Assembly: GCF_000242915.1 (NCBI RefSeq)
Contig: NZ_AFRZ01000001.1
Coordinates: 62,001 to 126,000 of the forward strand
DNA from: Sulfurimonas gotlandica GD1
GTDB taxonomy: Bacteria > Campylobacterota > Campylobacteria > Campylobacterales > Sulfurimonadaceae
DNA length: 64,000 bases
Direction: 5' to 3'
Positions within the stretch are counted from its first letter, which is position 1. The number at the start of each line of letters is the position of its first letter. This document shows, piece by piece, positions 9,510 to 18,964 of the stretch. The position numbers and the translations under genes were made by a program. Under the pieces are notes generated by a model. The model saw only the letters and a program-made list of their open reading frames with translations. It had not been told where the DNA came from and made no database searches.

Positions 9510-10283
9510 ATGAAAATATTTTTTCTATTTGTCTCGTTTTTTTTGCTAAATACATCTGCATATGCACATGGAATTTCAGCAGCTGACACACAGGCAATGC
9601 TTGACGGAGGTAACCTTCGTTATATCTGGTTAGGTGCAACACATATGTTGAGTGGTTATGACCATTTACTTTTTCTTTTTGGAGTTGTATTTTTTCTTAC
9701 AACAACTAAAGATATTCTAAAGTTTGTAACAATATTTACTGTTGGACACAGCATCACTTTGATATTTGCTACTTTTATGAGTATCAATGCAAATTATTAT
9801 CTTATAGATGCTGTTATCGCTATTAGTGTTATCTATAAAGCATTTGATAATAACAAAGGATTTCAAAACTATTTAGGTGTAAAATCTCCTAACTTATTAG
9901 TAATGGTTCTTATATTTGGATTTATACATGGATTTGGACTATCTACAAGATTGCAACAATTACCACTTGGTGAGCAAAACTTAGATATGCTAATAAAAAT
10001 AATTTCATTCAACATAGGTGTAGAAATTGGACAGATTATTGCTCTAATTTTCATGCTTATTGTATTGACACAGTGGAGAAGAACAGCATCTTTTTTACGA
10101 CTTGGTAAAGTGGCTAATCATGTATTGATGTTTGCTGGTTTTATGTTGTTATTAATGCAACTACATGCTTATCTACATACAACAAATGAAGAAGAATTTG
10201 GATTTAACAAGGATGAGCATCATCATATTCATTTAGATATGAAAAAAGCTGAACAACAAAACTATACACATGATAGTTTATAA
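9510..10283 (+). CDS. HupE/UreJ-type membrane protein (probable metal permease)
   Basis: 257 aa with a signal peptide (to AYAHG), then six or so hydrophobic segments. HupE/UreJ_2 features include HMLSGYDHLLF (about 46-56), TVGHSITL (about 88-95) and FIHGFGLS (about 139-146), each with conserved His and Asp. The C-terminal tail is His-rich (EHHHIH). The family is linked to nickel or cobalt uptake for hydrogenase and urease. Here it sits between a His-rich periplasmic protein and a DUF6488 protein, each with its own AAAGGA site. No hydrogenase or urease genes are in the window. The metal specificity is inferred. Confidence 0.85.
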   Translation: MKIFFLFVSFFLLNTSAYAHGISAADTQAMLDGGNLRYIWLGATHMLSGYDHLLFLFGVVFFLTTTKDILKFVTIFTVGHSITLIFATFMSINANYYLIDAVIAISVIYKAFDNNKGFQNYLGVKSPNLLVMVLIFGFIHGFGLSTRLQQLPLGEQNLDMLIKIISFNIGVEIGQIIALIFMLIVLTQWRRTASFLRLGKVANHVLMFAGFMLLLMQLHAYLHTTNEEEFGFNKDEHHHIHLDMKKAEQQNYTHDSL

Positions 10284-10292
10284 AGGAAAACA

Positions 10293-10655
10293 ATGAAAAC
10301 ATTAATAAAAGCAACAGCAGTTACATTAGCACTAAGTTTCACAACACTATATGCAGGTAGTGGGCATAGCCATGATGGCGAACATGGGCATAGTCATGCG
10401 CAAGCAAAAGTAAGTCAATCAGTTGTTAAAAAACAGGCTAATCAAGGACTTACAAGATTAATTCAGTCTGGAAAAGTTGAGAAAAGTTGGTCAAATATTC
10501 CAATTAAAGATATGAATAAAAAACAATTTCATCATAATATGGAATGGGTAGTTAGCTATGAAAATAAAAAGATTACAAATAAAACGGAACAAACTCTTTA
10601 TATTTTCGTAAGTCTTACTGGTGAGATTACAGGTGCCAACTATACAGGTAAATGA
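10293..10655 (+). CDS. DUF6488-like exported protein
   Basis: 120 aa with a signal peptide (residues 1-21, ending LYA). A short His-rich stretch follows (HSHDGEHGHSHA, about 25-36), then a folded domain of about 80 residues with a W-V-V-S-Y strand and an ending like ITGANYTGK. This matches the DUF6488 family as I know it, commonly encoded beside HupE-like permeases. It starts nine bases after the HupE-like gene. Likely a periplasmic partner in metal delivery; the role is inferred from context. Confidence 0.7.
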   Translation: MKTLIKATAVTLALSFTTLYAGSGHSHDGEHGHSHAQAKVSQSVVKKQANQGLTRLIQSGKVEKSWSNIPIKDMNKKQFHHNMEWVVSYENKKITNKTEQTLYIFVSLTGEITGANYTGK

Positions 10656-10712
10656 TTATTAGCAAGCCTGTAAAGTTCAGGCGTGCTTACCCAACTATAA
10701 AGGAAATTATAA

Positions 10713-11060
10713 TTGTCTTACTATATTGTTAAATTAATAATAACTACACTTTTAATTGTATTAATCTCTGAAATAGCTAAAAGAAATAGTTTAATGGGTG
10801 CAATGTTAGCTGCAATTCCCTTGGTGTCAATATTGGCAATGATATGGATGTATGTAGATACAAATGACAGTAATAGTGCAGTGGAATTTTCAAACTCTAT
10901 TATATGGTTAATTGTTCCATCTATGACATTATTTATTGCTTTTCCGATTCTGATTAAAAAAGGATTGAGTTTTTATCCAAGTTTGTCTATTTCGATACTT
11001 ATGACTATACTCGCTTACTATAGTGTTATATTTGTTCTTACTAAGCTTGGTATTAGATGA
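10713..11060 (+). CDS. DUF3147-family membrane protein
   Basis: 115 aa starting at TTG (10713), with AAAGGA eight bases upstream. Four hydrophobic helices span nearly the whole length. Helix 1 is followed by a SEIAKRNSLMGAM loop typical of DUF3147 proteins. Function of the family is not known. It follows the DUF6488 gene by 57 bases on the same strand and may be co-transcribed with the metal group. Confidence 0.7.
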   Translation: MSYYIVKLIITTLLIVLISEIAKRNSLMGAMLAAIPLVSILAMIWMYVDTNDSNSAVEFSNSIIWLIVPSMTLFIAFPILIKKGLSFYPSLSISILMTILAYYSVIFVLTKLGIR

Positions 11061-11325
11061 TACAACTTTAGGAATTACTAGATGCTGACACTTTACAACT
11101 GTTATGAGGTATCACTAACCCACTAAAGGGCTAAATCTTCGACAGCCAATAGAGAGCCACAACTTAGAATACTATCTCTTTTTTACATCGGAATAATATA
11201 ATGTCTGCACTCTAATTTTTTTCTAAATATTCAATAAATCAAAATAACTTAAGCAATCTCTCATCATTATTTCTCTACCCTACAAATAATTTAATTTATA
11301 CACTTTTATAAATAGGAAAATTATT

Positions 11326-13260
11326 ATGCCAAATAGATTAGAAAAAGAAGATTCTCCATATTTACAGCAACATAAAGAAAATCCGGTTGATTGGTTTGCC
11401 TGGGGTGACGAAGCATTTGCAAAAGCCAAAAAAGGAAATAAAGCTATCTTCATTAGTATAGGTTACTCATCTTGTCACTGGTGTCATGTAATGGAAGAGA
11501 CAGTTTTTGAAAACCAAGAATGTGCAGATATTTTAAATGAGCACTTTGTCTGTATCAAAGTTGACCGTGAAGAGCGTCCGGATATAGACAAGCACTACCA
11601 AGAAGTTCATATGCTTCTTAACCGTCGTGCAGGCGGTTGGCCGACATCTATCTTTTGTACTCCTCAAAATAAGCCATTTTTTGCAGGAACTTACATACCA
11701 CCTGAATCCCAACAAGGGTCAATTGAAGGTATGGGGTTTAAAGAACTTACAAAACTCATAGGTTCAAAAGTAAAAGAAAATGATCCTCAACTCTATAAAA
11801 ATGCTGATGAAGTGGAAAGCTTTTTAAAAACGGAAAAACATCCAACAGAAGCAACAGTTTTAAAAGAAGAGTTTACTAAAAACTTTATGCTTCAGGTAAA
11901 AAACAATTATGAGCCAAGAGATGGAGGTTTCTCAGTATCTCCTAAATTTCCTCATGCATCTACGCTTGGTACACTTCTAACTATTGATAAACTATATGAT
12001 GACAAAGCAGCTAAGGCTATGCTTATTCACACATTGGAGTCTATGAAAAAAGGTGGTATGTACGACCTTGTTGACGGCGGTTTTTGTCGCTACTCAGTAG
12101 ACAGTGAGTGGAGAGTTCCTCACTTTGAGAAGATGCTATACGATAACGCCTTACTTTGTGACCTTTATGCAAATACTTACCTGACTTACAAAGATGAAAG
12201 TTTTTTGATTACTGCCAAAGAGATTGCAGATTTTTGGTATAACTTTATGAGTGAAGATAATCTTTTCTATAGTGCAAGTGACGCGGACAGTGAAGGTGAA
12301 GAAGGAATTTATTTTGTATATACATACGATGAAGTTTATAAGTCTCTATCAGATAATGGGTATGAGAATATAGAAGAGATGCTTGCAGAGATGGAAGTCA
12401 CACATGATGGTAACTTTGAAGGCAAAAATATTATCCGCTTTAATGGTGAAAAAATCCCTGAGTATTTTGATAAAGTAAAAATTCTTTTGCAAGATTTGAG
12501 AAAAAACAGAGAGTATCCGTTTATAGACAAAAAAGTTCAAACATCTTGGTCTAGTATGATGATAAAAGCACTTTTTACTCTTGGAACTATAGATTCTAAG
12601 TATAAAGATAGAGCTGTAAAAAGCCTAGACGCACTGCTTAGAACTATGTTTATAGACTCTAAACTTTATCACACTACTCTTATCCATAAGACTCCAAAAG
12701 TAGAAGCTTTTTTAGAAGACTATGCTTATCTTGCTCAAGCACTAATAGCTGCATACAATGCTACTCAAGATGAACTATATCTTATTCAAGCTCAAAGGTT
12801 TGCAAACATAGCTTTAGAAGAGTTTTACAAAAAAGGAAGTTGGAACTTTAGCAACGGAGAGTTTGAGACAAAAGCTGATATTGCGGACAATACTTACACA
12901 AGTTCAGTAAGTATCATGCTAGATGTTCTTATCTCTCTAGGTACTCTTCTTGAAGATGAAAAATACTCTCATTTTGCTTTTAAAACTCTGGAGTACAACT
13001 CTTATGAACTAGGAAGAAGACCTGTAATATATCCATATATGCTGCGTCAGATGCTAAGACATATTAGAGGAGACAGAGTTATAAAATCAAATGCTTATAA
13101 CCTAGGTGCAAACTCTTATGAACTAAGTTCTCTAGAATATCCATTTACACATAAAAAGTTATCTCAAGATGCCAGCTTTATGGTCTGTGGTGACAAGAAC
13201 TGTTTTGCAAATACGGATAATATAAATAAAATCAATGATATAATAAAAAATAGTTTCTAA
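11326..13260 (+). CDS. Thioredoxin-domain protein of the DUF255 (YyaL/SPATA20) family, cytoplasmic form
   Basis: 644 aa. The N-terminal thioredoxin-like domain (about 1-165) has the CHWC motif (C50, C53) in the family signature [11 protein letters not shown] long (alpha/alpha)-barrel-like region follows (about 180-640), containing [13 protein letters not shown] and [10 protein letters not shown] motifs of the family. There is no signal peptide, so it is cytoplasmic. A paralog with a signal peptide lies at 31885-33864. Catalytic role unknown; the second domain resembles sugar epimerase/glycosidase barrels. Followed 13 bases later by a short lipoprotein gene. Confidence 0.9.
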   Translation: MPNRLEKEDSPYLQQHKENPVDWFAWGDEAFAKAKKGNKAIFISIGYSSCHWCHVMEETVFENQECADILNEHFVCIKVDREERPDIDKHYQEVHMLLNRRAGGWPTSIFCTPQNKPFFAGTYIPPESQQGSIEGMGFKELTKLIGSKVKENDPQLYKNADEVESFLKTEKHPTEATVLKEEFTKNFMLQVKNNYEPRDGGFSVSPKFPHASTLGTLLTIDKLYDDKAAKAMLIHTLESMKKGGMYDLVDGGFCRYSVDSEWRVPHFEKMLYDNALLCDLYANTYLTYKDESFLITAKEIADFWYNFMSEDNLFYSASDADSEGEEGIYFVYTYDEVYKSLSDNGYENIEEMLAEMEVTHDGNFEGKNIIRFNGEKIPEYFDKVKILLQDLRKNREYPFIDKKVQTSWSSMMIKALFTLGTIDSKYKDRAVKSLDALLRTMFIDSKLYHTTLIHKTPKVEAFLEDYAYLAQALIAAYNATQDELYLIQAQRFANIALEEFYKKGSWNFSNGEFETKADIADNTYTSSVSIMLDVLISLGTLLEDEKYSHFAFKTLEYNSYELGRRPVIYPYMLRQMLRHIRGDRVIKSNAYNLGANSYELSSLEYPFTHKKLSQDASFMVCGDKNCFANTDNINKINDIIKNSF

Positions 13261-13273
13261 GAAAGGATAAATC

Positions 13274-13384
13274 ATGAAAACAACAATATTTACAATTATA
13301 CTAGCACTAGGGATTATGTCAATTTTCACAGCTTGTGAGAGAAATGACTACCAACACCCTGGTTACCGTTCAAATAACAAATAA
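13274..13384 (+). CDS. Short lipoprotein (36 aa precursor)
   Basis: A short ORF with GAAAGGA ten bases before ATG. The peptide has a basic start, a hydrophobic core and a lipobox (FTAC, Cys at residue 21), leaving a mature lipopeptide of about 16 residues (ERNDYQHPGYRSNNK). It sits in the 141-base gap between the DUF255 and acyltransferase genes and resembles small entericidin-like lipoproteins only in layout. Function unknown. Confidence 0.65.
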   Translation: MKTTIFTIILALGIMSIFTACERNDYQHPGYRSNNK

Positions 13385-13401
13385 TTTTTCAAGAGGGATT
13401 A

Positions 13402-14097
13402 ATGCTAAAAACACTAGGTAAGTTTATATTTATGATTGAGCTTGGATATAGACATATTAAAATATTCAAGCGCACATATTTTCATCCCTTTATATCACTA
13501 AAACCTGCTTATACACAGCTCTCAAAAGATAGACAATCATACTCAAATGGTGTCATTGAATTTCTAAATATTGAAATAGAATTAATCGGTGAAGTACCTC
13601 AAAAAGACAAGGTGCTCTATGCAATAAACCATCGTTCTCTGCTTGACATAATTGTTATGGAGCATATCTTCTCAAAGCATAATAAAAATGGAACTTGGAT
13701 AGCAAAACAAGAACTTTTTGATGCATTTTACGGTGACTTTTTTAGATATAGCGGATGTATAAGTGTTGATTTGGAAAACAGAAAAGGTCTATTAAAATTT
13801 TTCAAAGAAATTAAAAAGACACTCTCAAAGATAGATGACTTTAACATTTACATCTTCCCAGAAGGTGAGAGAAATAAAACACCAGATATATTAGAATTTC
13901 AAAGTGGAGCACAGAAGATTGCAAAAGCAAATAATCTTGATGTAGTTCCAGTATTTATCAACGATACTCTAGAAAGTGTGTTTAAACATGCGCCATACAA
14001 AGAGAAAAAAGTAGTTCAGGTACATATGGGTGATTTAATCGACCATACAAACTTAGAAAACGATTATATAAATTTTATGAATGAAGCAAAAGGATAG
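13402..14097 (+). CDS. 1-acyl-glycerol-3-phosphate acyltransferase-like protein (PlsC family)
   Basis: 231 aa with the acyltransferase block I motif NHRSLLD (NHx4D, about 76-82) and block III FPEGERN (about 152-158), plus a late block with a Pro-Val segment (VVPVF). It transfers an acyl chain to lysophosphatidic acid or a related lysolipid at the inner face of the membrane. Residues 1-25 hold a short amphipathic/hydrophobic start. The gene ends 5 bases before pdxJ, so it is co-transcribed with pdxJ-pdxA. Strong ribosome-binding site (AGAGGG). Confidence 0.85.
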   Translation: MLKTLGKFIFMIELGYRHIKIFKRTYFHPFISLKPAYTQLSKDRQSYSNGVIEFLNIEIELIGEVPQKDKVLYAINHRSLLDIIVMEHIFSKHNKNGTWIAKQELFDAFYGDFFRYSGCISVDLENRKGLLKFFKEIKKTLSKIDDFNIYIFPEGERNKTPDILEFQSGAQKIAKANNLDVVPVFINDTLESVFKHAPYKEKKVVQVHMGDLIDHTNLENDYINFMNEAKG

Positions 14098-14102
14098 AGA
14101 CA

Positions 14103-14894
14103 GTGAGTACAATGAAGTTAGGTGTAAATATAGACCATGTAGCAGTTTTAAGAGAAGCAAGACGCGTTAACGACCCAGACATCCTAAATGCGCTTTTCGT
14201 GGCTTGTGCTAATGGCGCTGACCAGATTACAATACATCTTCGTGAAGACAGAAGACACATTCAAGACATAGATGCAAAAAATATTATGATTCACTCACAG
14301 TTGCCTGTAAACTTGGAATGTTCAATAAACAGAGAAATTTTAAACATTGCATGTAAGCTAAAACCGCATCGTGTAACTTTAGTTCCTGAAAAAAGAGAAG
14401 AAGTAACAACAGAAGGTGGACTCGATGTTTTTACTTATGAAGATCAAATATCTTATGCTATAGAACAGCTTCACGATTCTATTATCCCTGTTTCACTATT
14501 TGTTGATCCTACTATAGAAGCAATGGAAAAGTCAAAAGAGTTAGGGGCTGAGATGGTTGAACTTCACACTGGAAGTTTTGCCAACATCTTTGCAATGCTA
14601 AACTCTTCACTTCCTCACTCAAACCACTCAGTAAAAGAGCTTGAACTTCCTCGTTATGAGTTAGCTAGCAGACTTGAGAAGTCTCTAGAAGAGATTCAAG
14701 CAGCGGCGACTCATGCAAAAAAACTCGGACTCGAAGTTGCAGCCGGTCACGGACTAAACTACCACAACGTTTCTCATATGATGTCCATTGAAGAAATCAC
14801 TGAGTTAAACATCGGTCAAAGTATCATTGCTAGAAGTGTATTTAGCGGTTTAGCAGATGCTGTTAGAGAGATGAGAAGACTCACTACACGATAA
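14103..14894 (+). CDS. pdxJ: Pyridoxine 5'-phosphate synthase
   Basis: 263 aa from GTG 14103 (ATG at 14112 is an alternative and gives the usual MKLGVNIDHVA start). A TIM barrel with the family signatures NIDHVAVLREAR, HLREDRRHI, VNLE and AAGHGLNYHN. It condenses 1-deoxyxylulose 5-phosphate with 3-amino-2-oxopropyl phosphate to make pyridoxine 5'-phosphate in the DXP-dependent B6 pathway. The pdxA gene overlaps its stop by one base, a coupling typical of Campylobacterota. Confidence 0.97.
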   Translation: MSTMKLGVNIDHVAVLREARRVNDPDILNALFVACANGADQITIHLREDRRHIQDIDAKNIMIHSQLPVNLECSINREILNIACKLKPHRVTLVPEKREEVTTEGGLDVFTYEDQISYAIEQLHDSIIPVSLFVDPTIEAMEKSKELGAEMVELHTGSFANIFAMLNSSLPHSNHSVKELELPRYELASRLEKSLEEIQAAATHAKKLGLEVAAGHGLNYHNVSHMMSIEEITELNIGQSIIARSVFSGLADAVREMRRLTTR

Positions 14895-15808
14895 TGACTA
14901 AACACAACATTGCCATCAGCGTTGGCGACTTAAACGGAGTAGGCATAGAGATAGCTCTAAAAGCTCACGAAGAAGTCTCCAAACTTTGTAACCCTATCTA
15001 CTGTATCAGCTCCGAGATGCTCTCACAAGCTACTAAACTTCTACATGCCAAAACACCAAACGATATAAACCTGCATCCAGTTAATGGTGAGTTTAACATA
15101 GAAGCCGGAAAAGTTAGTTCTGCATCTGGCAAGTACTCTTATGATTCTTTCATGAGTGGTATCAAACTTTGTGAAGATAAAAAAGCAGATGCAGTCGTGA
15201 CTATGCCGATTCATAAGGAGGCTTGGATGCTAGCTGGTTTAGAGTACAAAGGTCACACCGACCTACTCCGCCAATACTTTGACAGAGATGCTATCATGAT
15301 GCTAGGCTGTGAGAAGATGTTTGTAGCACTTTTTACAGAGCATATACCTCTTAAAGAAGTGGCTGCATCTATACAGTATGTAAAACTAAAACAGTTTTTT
15401 ATAGACCTGCATAACTCAATCGGAGATGCTAAAGTAGCCGTACTTGGACTAAATCCTCACGCCGGTGATAATGGTGTTCTGGGAAATGAAGAACTTAGAA
15501 TAACTAAAGCTATAAAAAGTGCAAATAAAAAATTAGGCTTCGAGCAGTTCATAGGTCCAATAGTCCCAGATGTAGCTTTTACACCTCATGCAAGAAAAAA
15601 CTACAAATATTTTGTAGCGATGTATCACGACCAAGGTTTAGCACCGCTAAAAGCACTATACTTTGATGAGAGCATAAACGTATCACTAAACCTACCGATA
15701 ATCAGAACATCAGTAGACCACGGAACAGCTTTTGACATTGCCTATAAAGGCGAAGCAAAGACTCTTAGTTATATCAATGCTGTTAAGAGTGCTATTTCTT
15801 TTATTTAG
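14894..15808 (+). CDS. pdxA: 4-hydroxythreonine-4-phosphate dehydrogenase
   Basis: 304 aa. Family motifs are GDLNGVGIEIALKA at the N-terminus, the metal-binding HTD segment (GHTDLLR), LGLNPHAGD, and the C-terminal YHDQGLAPLK and SVDHGTAFDIA. It oxidises 4-phosphohydroxy-L-threonine, supplying the amine substrate to PdxJ. It overlaps pdxJ by one base (TAATG) and its stop overlaps the convergent YceI gene by 8 bases. A complete, cytoplasmic enzyme. Confidence 0.97.
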   Translation: MTKHNIAISVGDLNGVGIEIALKAHEEVSKLCNPIYCISSEMLSQATKLLHAKTPNDINLHPVNGEFNIEAGKVSSASGKYSYDSFMSGIKLCEDKKADAVVTMPIHKEAWMLAGLEYKGHTDLLRQYFDRDAIMMLGCEKMFVALFTEHIPLKEVAASIQYVKLKQFFIDLHNSIGDAKVAVLGLNPHAGDNGVLGNEELRITKAIKSANKKLGFEQFIGPIVPDVAFTPHARKNYKYFVAMYHDQGLAPLKALYFDESINVSLNLPIIRTSVDHGTAFDIAYKGEAKTLSYINAVKSAISFI

Positions 15809-16424
15809 CGTGACAAAGTTCAAACTTGATGTTAGTTTGAAAACCGATAGTAACATCACTCCAAGTCTTACCTTTATGAAGATCAAAACAAGCTTCGTTG
15901 ATAGAAGATAGAGCTTTAGATGCACTGAAGTCTAAAAGGTCTATGTTTCCGCTTGCACTAAGATCACCTTCGTTAAAAATGTATGGCATAGCTACATTTT
16001 TAGTAATACCGTTCATAGTTACCGCAACACTCATTACACCAGTTTTTGGTTGACCTTTTATTCGCTTATTTGACTTAATATCTACAATTTCTGCTTTTAT
16101 ATTTCTAGAACTCATCTGATCAAAGAAAAATTTTACAAGTTTAACATCTCTATCACTATTTTTAGAGTTAACGCTTGCTGTGTCAATCATTACGCTTGAA
16201 CCTACAAGTATCTCACGAAAGTTATTTCCCTTTGGAGCAACTGCAGTGTACTTTACGCTGTCAAAAATTCCGCCTACACCTACTTTTTCAGGTGTTTTAT
16301 AAGCTTTCCAACTTACATTTACTTGACCATCTTGACTCAAGATACAAGAGCCACCTTTTGTTCCCATTTCCTCAGCATACGACATTGTCGCGACTAAAAA
16401 TAGAGCTATTAAAAACTTCATCAT
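15801..16424 (-). CDS. YceI-family periplasmic protein
   Basis: 207 aa with a signal peptide (cleavage after SYA, about residue 18 from the first Met). The mature part is a YceI-like lipocalin-fold domain, with the patterns WKAYKTPEKVGVGG near the start and GNIDLLDFSAS near the end. YceI proteins bind isoprenoid or fatty lipid ligands. The start is either of two adjacent ATGs, with AAAGGAG upstream. The single cysteine pair (about C28 and C193) could form a disulphide. Convergent overlap with pdxA; divergent from the phosphoesterase gene. Confidence 0.88.
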   Translation of the reverse strand: MMKFLIALFLVATMSYAEEMGTKGGSCILSQDGQVNVSWKAYKTPEKVGVGGIFDSVKYTAVAPKGNNFREILVGSSVMIDTASVNSKNSDRDVKLVKFFFDQMSSRNIKAEIVDIKSNKRIKGQPKTGVMSVAVTMNGITKNVAMPYIFNEGDLSASGNIDLLDFSASKALSSINEACFDLHKGKTWSDVTIGFQTNIKFELCHAK

Positions 16425-16517
16425 ATTGATTCTCCTTTTGTGTTGAGAGAGTATAGCCGTTGATATATAAATCCAAATTAAATTAATAGGTTTAGTTTTC
16501 TCTGTTATACTTTGAAT

Positions 16518-17636
16518 ATGAATCCAATACTTTTTTTCACAGCCTTTTTAGGTGTTTTTATCCTTATAAATATGTACATTTCCAAAAGACTAATTGCAAA
16601 ATTAGATATCAAAGATAAGTACAAACTCTACCTTCGCGTCTTTCTCATAGTTAACTTTTTTGGCATCATCGGCTACATGCTTGGTCGCTACTATGTAGAT
16701 ATTCCAAACTGGCTATATTTTCTCTTTTCGCTTCCTATCGGCATACTTTTTTTACTCTTTTGTACGGCTATAATTTATGATATATCCAGAGTTATACTCC
16801 ATCACTCGCCAATATCTCAAAAGAGAAGAAACTTCTTTAAACGCTCACTTGATATCTCCTCTCTAGTTGTTGCATCTTCACTTAGTGCAAGAGCAATGTA
16901 TGAGGCAAGATATGTAAAACTAGAGAAAGTAAATATAAAAATAAAAAACTTGAAAAAACCATACAAGATAGTCCAGCTTAGTGACATACACATAGGCGGT
17001 CTTATAGATAAAGATTTCATACATAAGATAGTCCAAAGAGTAAACGCACTAAATCCTGACCTAGTTGTAATAACAGGAGACCTTGTAGATATAGATGTAA
17101 AACATGCTAAAGAAACACTTGATGAACTAAAAGGATTAAACTCTAAATACGGGACTTTTTTTATAGTAGGTAATCACGAGTATTTTCATGGAATAGCAAC
17201 TATTATAGAGACAGTTAAAGCTCTTGGTATCAGAGTCCTTGAAAATGAAAATGTCTACATTGGTGAAGATGGAGAAGGCTTTAATCTAGCAGGTGTATAC
17301 GATGTCTTTGGATACAGAACTAAAACATACATGCCAGACATAGACAGAGCTCTTCACAAGCTTCAAGAGTCACCTACTATACTTTTAGCACATCAGCCTA
17401 GATACATAGAAGAGGTTAAAGATAGTGTTGACTTGATTTTAAGTGGTCACACTCATGGAGGGCAACTCTATCCATTTAAATTTTTAGTAAATCTTGTACA
17501 GCCTTACATAAGCGGTCTTCATCAGCACAATGAGAACTTACAGATTTATGTAAATAAAGGTACAGGTTTTTGGGGGCCACCTATGAGACTAGGTGCAAGC
17601 AGTGAGATAACTGATATAACAATTATCCCTCTATAA
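16518..17636 (+). CDS. Membrane metallophosphoesterase
   Basis: 372 aa from ATG 16518 (a TTG two codons upstream is possible). Three N-terminal hydrophobic segments (about 1-100) are followed by a Ser/Arg-rich linker with a twin-arginine-like KRRNFFKRS, then a calcineurin-like phosphoesterase domain (about 145-370). Metal-site motifs are LSDIHIGG, GDLVD, GNHEYF and GHTHGGQ. It is similar to YkuE/UDP-diacylglucosamine hydrolase-like families, but the substrate cannot be deduced. There is almost no 5' leader: a TATACT hexamer ends a few bases before the ATG. Confidence 0.88.
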   Translation: MNPILFFTAFLGVFILINMYISKRLIAKLDIKDKYKLYLRVFLIVNFFGIIGYMLGRYYVDIPNWLYFLFSLPIGILFLLFCTAIIYDISRVILHHSPISQKRRNFFKRSLDISSLVVASSLSARAMYEARYVKLEKVNIKIKNLKKPYKIVQLSDIHIGGLIDKDFIHKIVQRVNALNPDLVVITGDLVDIDVKHAKETLDELKGLNSKYGTFFIVGNHEYFHGIATIIETVKALGIRVLENENVYIGEDGEGFNLAGVYDVFGYRTKTYMPDIDRALHKLQESPTILLAHQPRYIEEVKDSVDLILSGHTHGGQLYPFKFLVNLVQPYISGLHQHNENLQIYVNKGTGFWGPPMRLGASSEITDITIIPL

Positions 17637-17717
17637 GTTTTTTTCTTTGCATTAGTGCTCGAACAAGTGAGCCCAATACGGAGTGAAATGCATTACTGTG
17701 AACATCCAAGTTCTTTT

Positions 17718-18176
17718 TTAATTTTTGTTTGTTATTATAGTTGTTTTGAGATAAAAATAAAATTTATTTTCATTGATTTCCTTGAACTCATATTCAATAG
17801 AATTACATCGTTTTGCAATTTCATAAAAGCCAATTCCAGCACCTTGACAATGTGTATTCTGACCACTTTTTCTTAGCTCTCTATATCTTTTTTTGATGCC
17901 ATCTCTATCTAAATATTGTATCTCTAGTAGTTTAGGTTCTATCTTTTCTTTATCTTGAATTGAAACAATATTTTGATTATGAATATGGTAGATACCTTCA
18001 CCGCTTTTTGAGACAAGGATTAATCCTTGTGGTCTTAAAGCTTTTTCATCTACCTGTGCAGATTTAGAATAATTAATCATATTTTGAGAAAGTTCGATAA
18101 ATACAGTAAAAATATTATTTGATGCATTTATACTAATATCGTTATGCTGAGCCTCTTTTTCAAGTGCTTCTATCAT
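17718..18176 (-). CDS. SiaB-like (DUF6272) protein, possibly N-terminally short
   Basis: 152 aa with an HATPase-like pattern: VFIELSQNMINYS (N-box-like helix, about 26-38) and GAGIGFYEIAKR (about 112-123). This matches the SiaB family protein kinase/DUF6272, the partner-switch kinase of SiaABCD that signals to a diguanylate cyclase. The first strand and helix of SiaB proteins seem to be missing, and an in-frame stop lies four codons upstream of the ATG. No siaA, siaC or siaD is adjacent. Orphan partner-switch component, or a remnant. Confidence 0.65.
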   Translation of the reverse strand: MIEALEKEAQHNDISINASNNIFTVFIELSQNMINYSKSAQVDEKALRPQGLILVSKSGEGIYHIHNQNIVSIQDKEKIEPKLLEIQYLDRDGIKKRYRELRKSGQNTHCQGAGIGFYEIAKRCNSIEYEFKEINENKFYFYLKTTIITNKN

Positions 18177-18269
18177 TATAGTATTACATTAATAAGTATA
18201 ATAAAATACTATGTAACTGTCCTTAAGTAGTAATATATTTCAATACATAAAGACCAAGCTCATACAGGT

Positions 18270-18911
18270 TTAATTTTTAAATATAATTGTATTTTTACTA
18301 TTATGTTTTAAAATTTGTAAGTTGAGTTCAGATGCCAGATGCTCAAATGTTTTTAGAGAAAAAAATCCTATGTGTGTCACATCTTTTATGTAAAACCACT
18401 TTAAAAACTTTTCATCATCACTTGGGTGAAAATAAGTCATCAGAAGTAAGTATCCATCTTTGTTTAGATGCAAGAGTAACTCTTTTAAAGTATCTAGAGG
18501 ATTGTTTAGATGCTCTATGACTTCAGTAGAACAAATCAAGTCATATTTTTTGTTTTCATAGGCTTTATCTGGAAAGTAAAAAAGGTCATAGCTATCGCAT
18601 GAGATGCTAGTTCTCTCCAGAAGTATAGGTAAGACTTCACCCTCTCCACAACCAAAATCAAGTGCAGTTTTTATCTCTTTGGCATTTGGAGTCACAAACT
18701 CGTCTATGAGCTTTTCAAACATCTTAACGTAACCAAGTGACTCAAGGTTGTTGTCATGATTATCGTAGTGTTTTTTCTCAAGACCAGCATCTAGGTAAAA
18801 CTTCTCATCCATAAAAACATAGTCGCACTCTAAGCATCTATGGTAAATTTTGTCTGTTTTGGCGTCGCTTATTACTGTTGTATTACAATGACATAATTTA
18901 CATTTTTTCAT
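18270..18911 (-). CDS. Class I SAM-dependent methyltransferase with N-terminal zinc ribbon
   Basis: 213 aa. The N-terminus has two CxxC knuckles (C4-x2-C7 and C27-x2-C30), a zinc-ribbon as in methyltransferases acting on sugars or tRNA. The Rossmann core follows, with motif I DFGCGEGEVLP, then a STEVIEHLNNP motif of the methyltransferase 11/23 families, and a late strand with LLMTYFHPSDD. The substrate is unknown. It is divergent from the 133-aa gene at 18965. Confidence 0.8.
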   Translation of the reverse strand: MKKCKLCHCNTTVISDAKTDKIYHRCLECDYVFMDEKFYLDAGLEKKHYDNHDNNLESLGYVKMFEKLIDEFVTPNAKEIKTALDFGCGEGEVLPILLERTSISCDSYDLFYFPDKAYENKKYDLICSTEVIEHLNNPLDTLKELLLHLNKDGYLLLMTYFHPSDDEKFLKWFYIKDVTHIGFFSLKTFEHLASELNLQILKHNSKNTIIFKN

Positions 18912-18964
18912 AAGTTAATTTTATCTTCTTTTGTTATAATTAAACATCAGAAAAAGGAATACTA

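Noticed and set aside
11061-11325. 265-base spacer before the cytoplasmic DUF255 gene as an RNA gene
   Set aside because: No strong hairpins, promoter-terminator pair or known RNA motif could be seen; probably an ordinary spacer.
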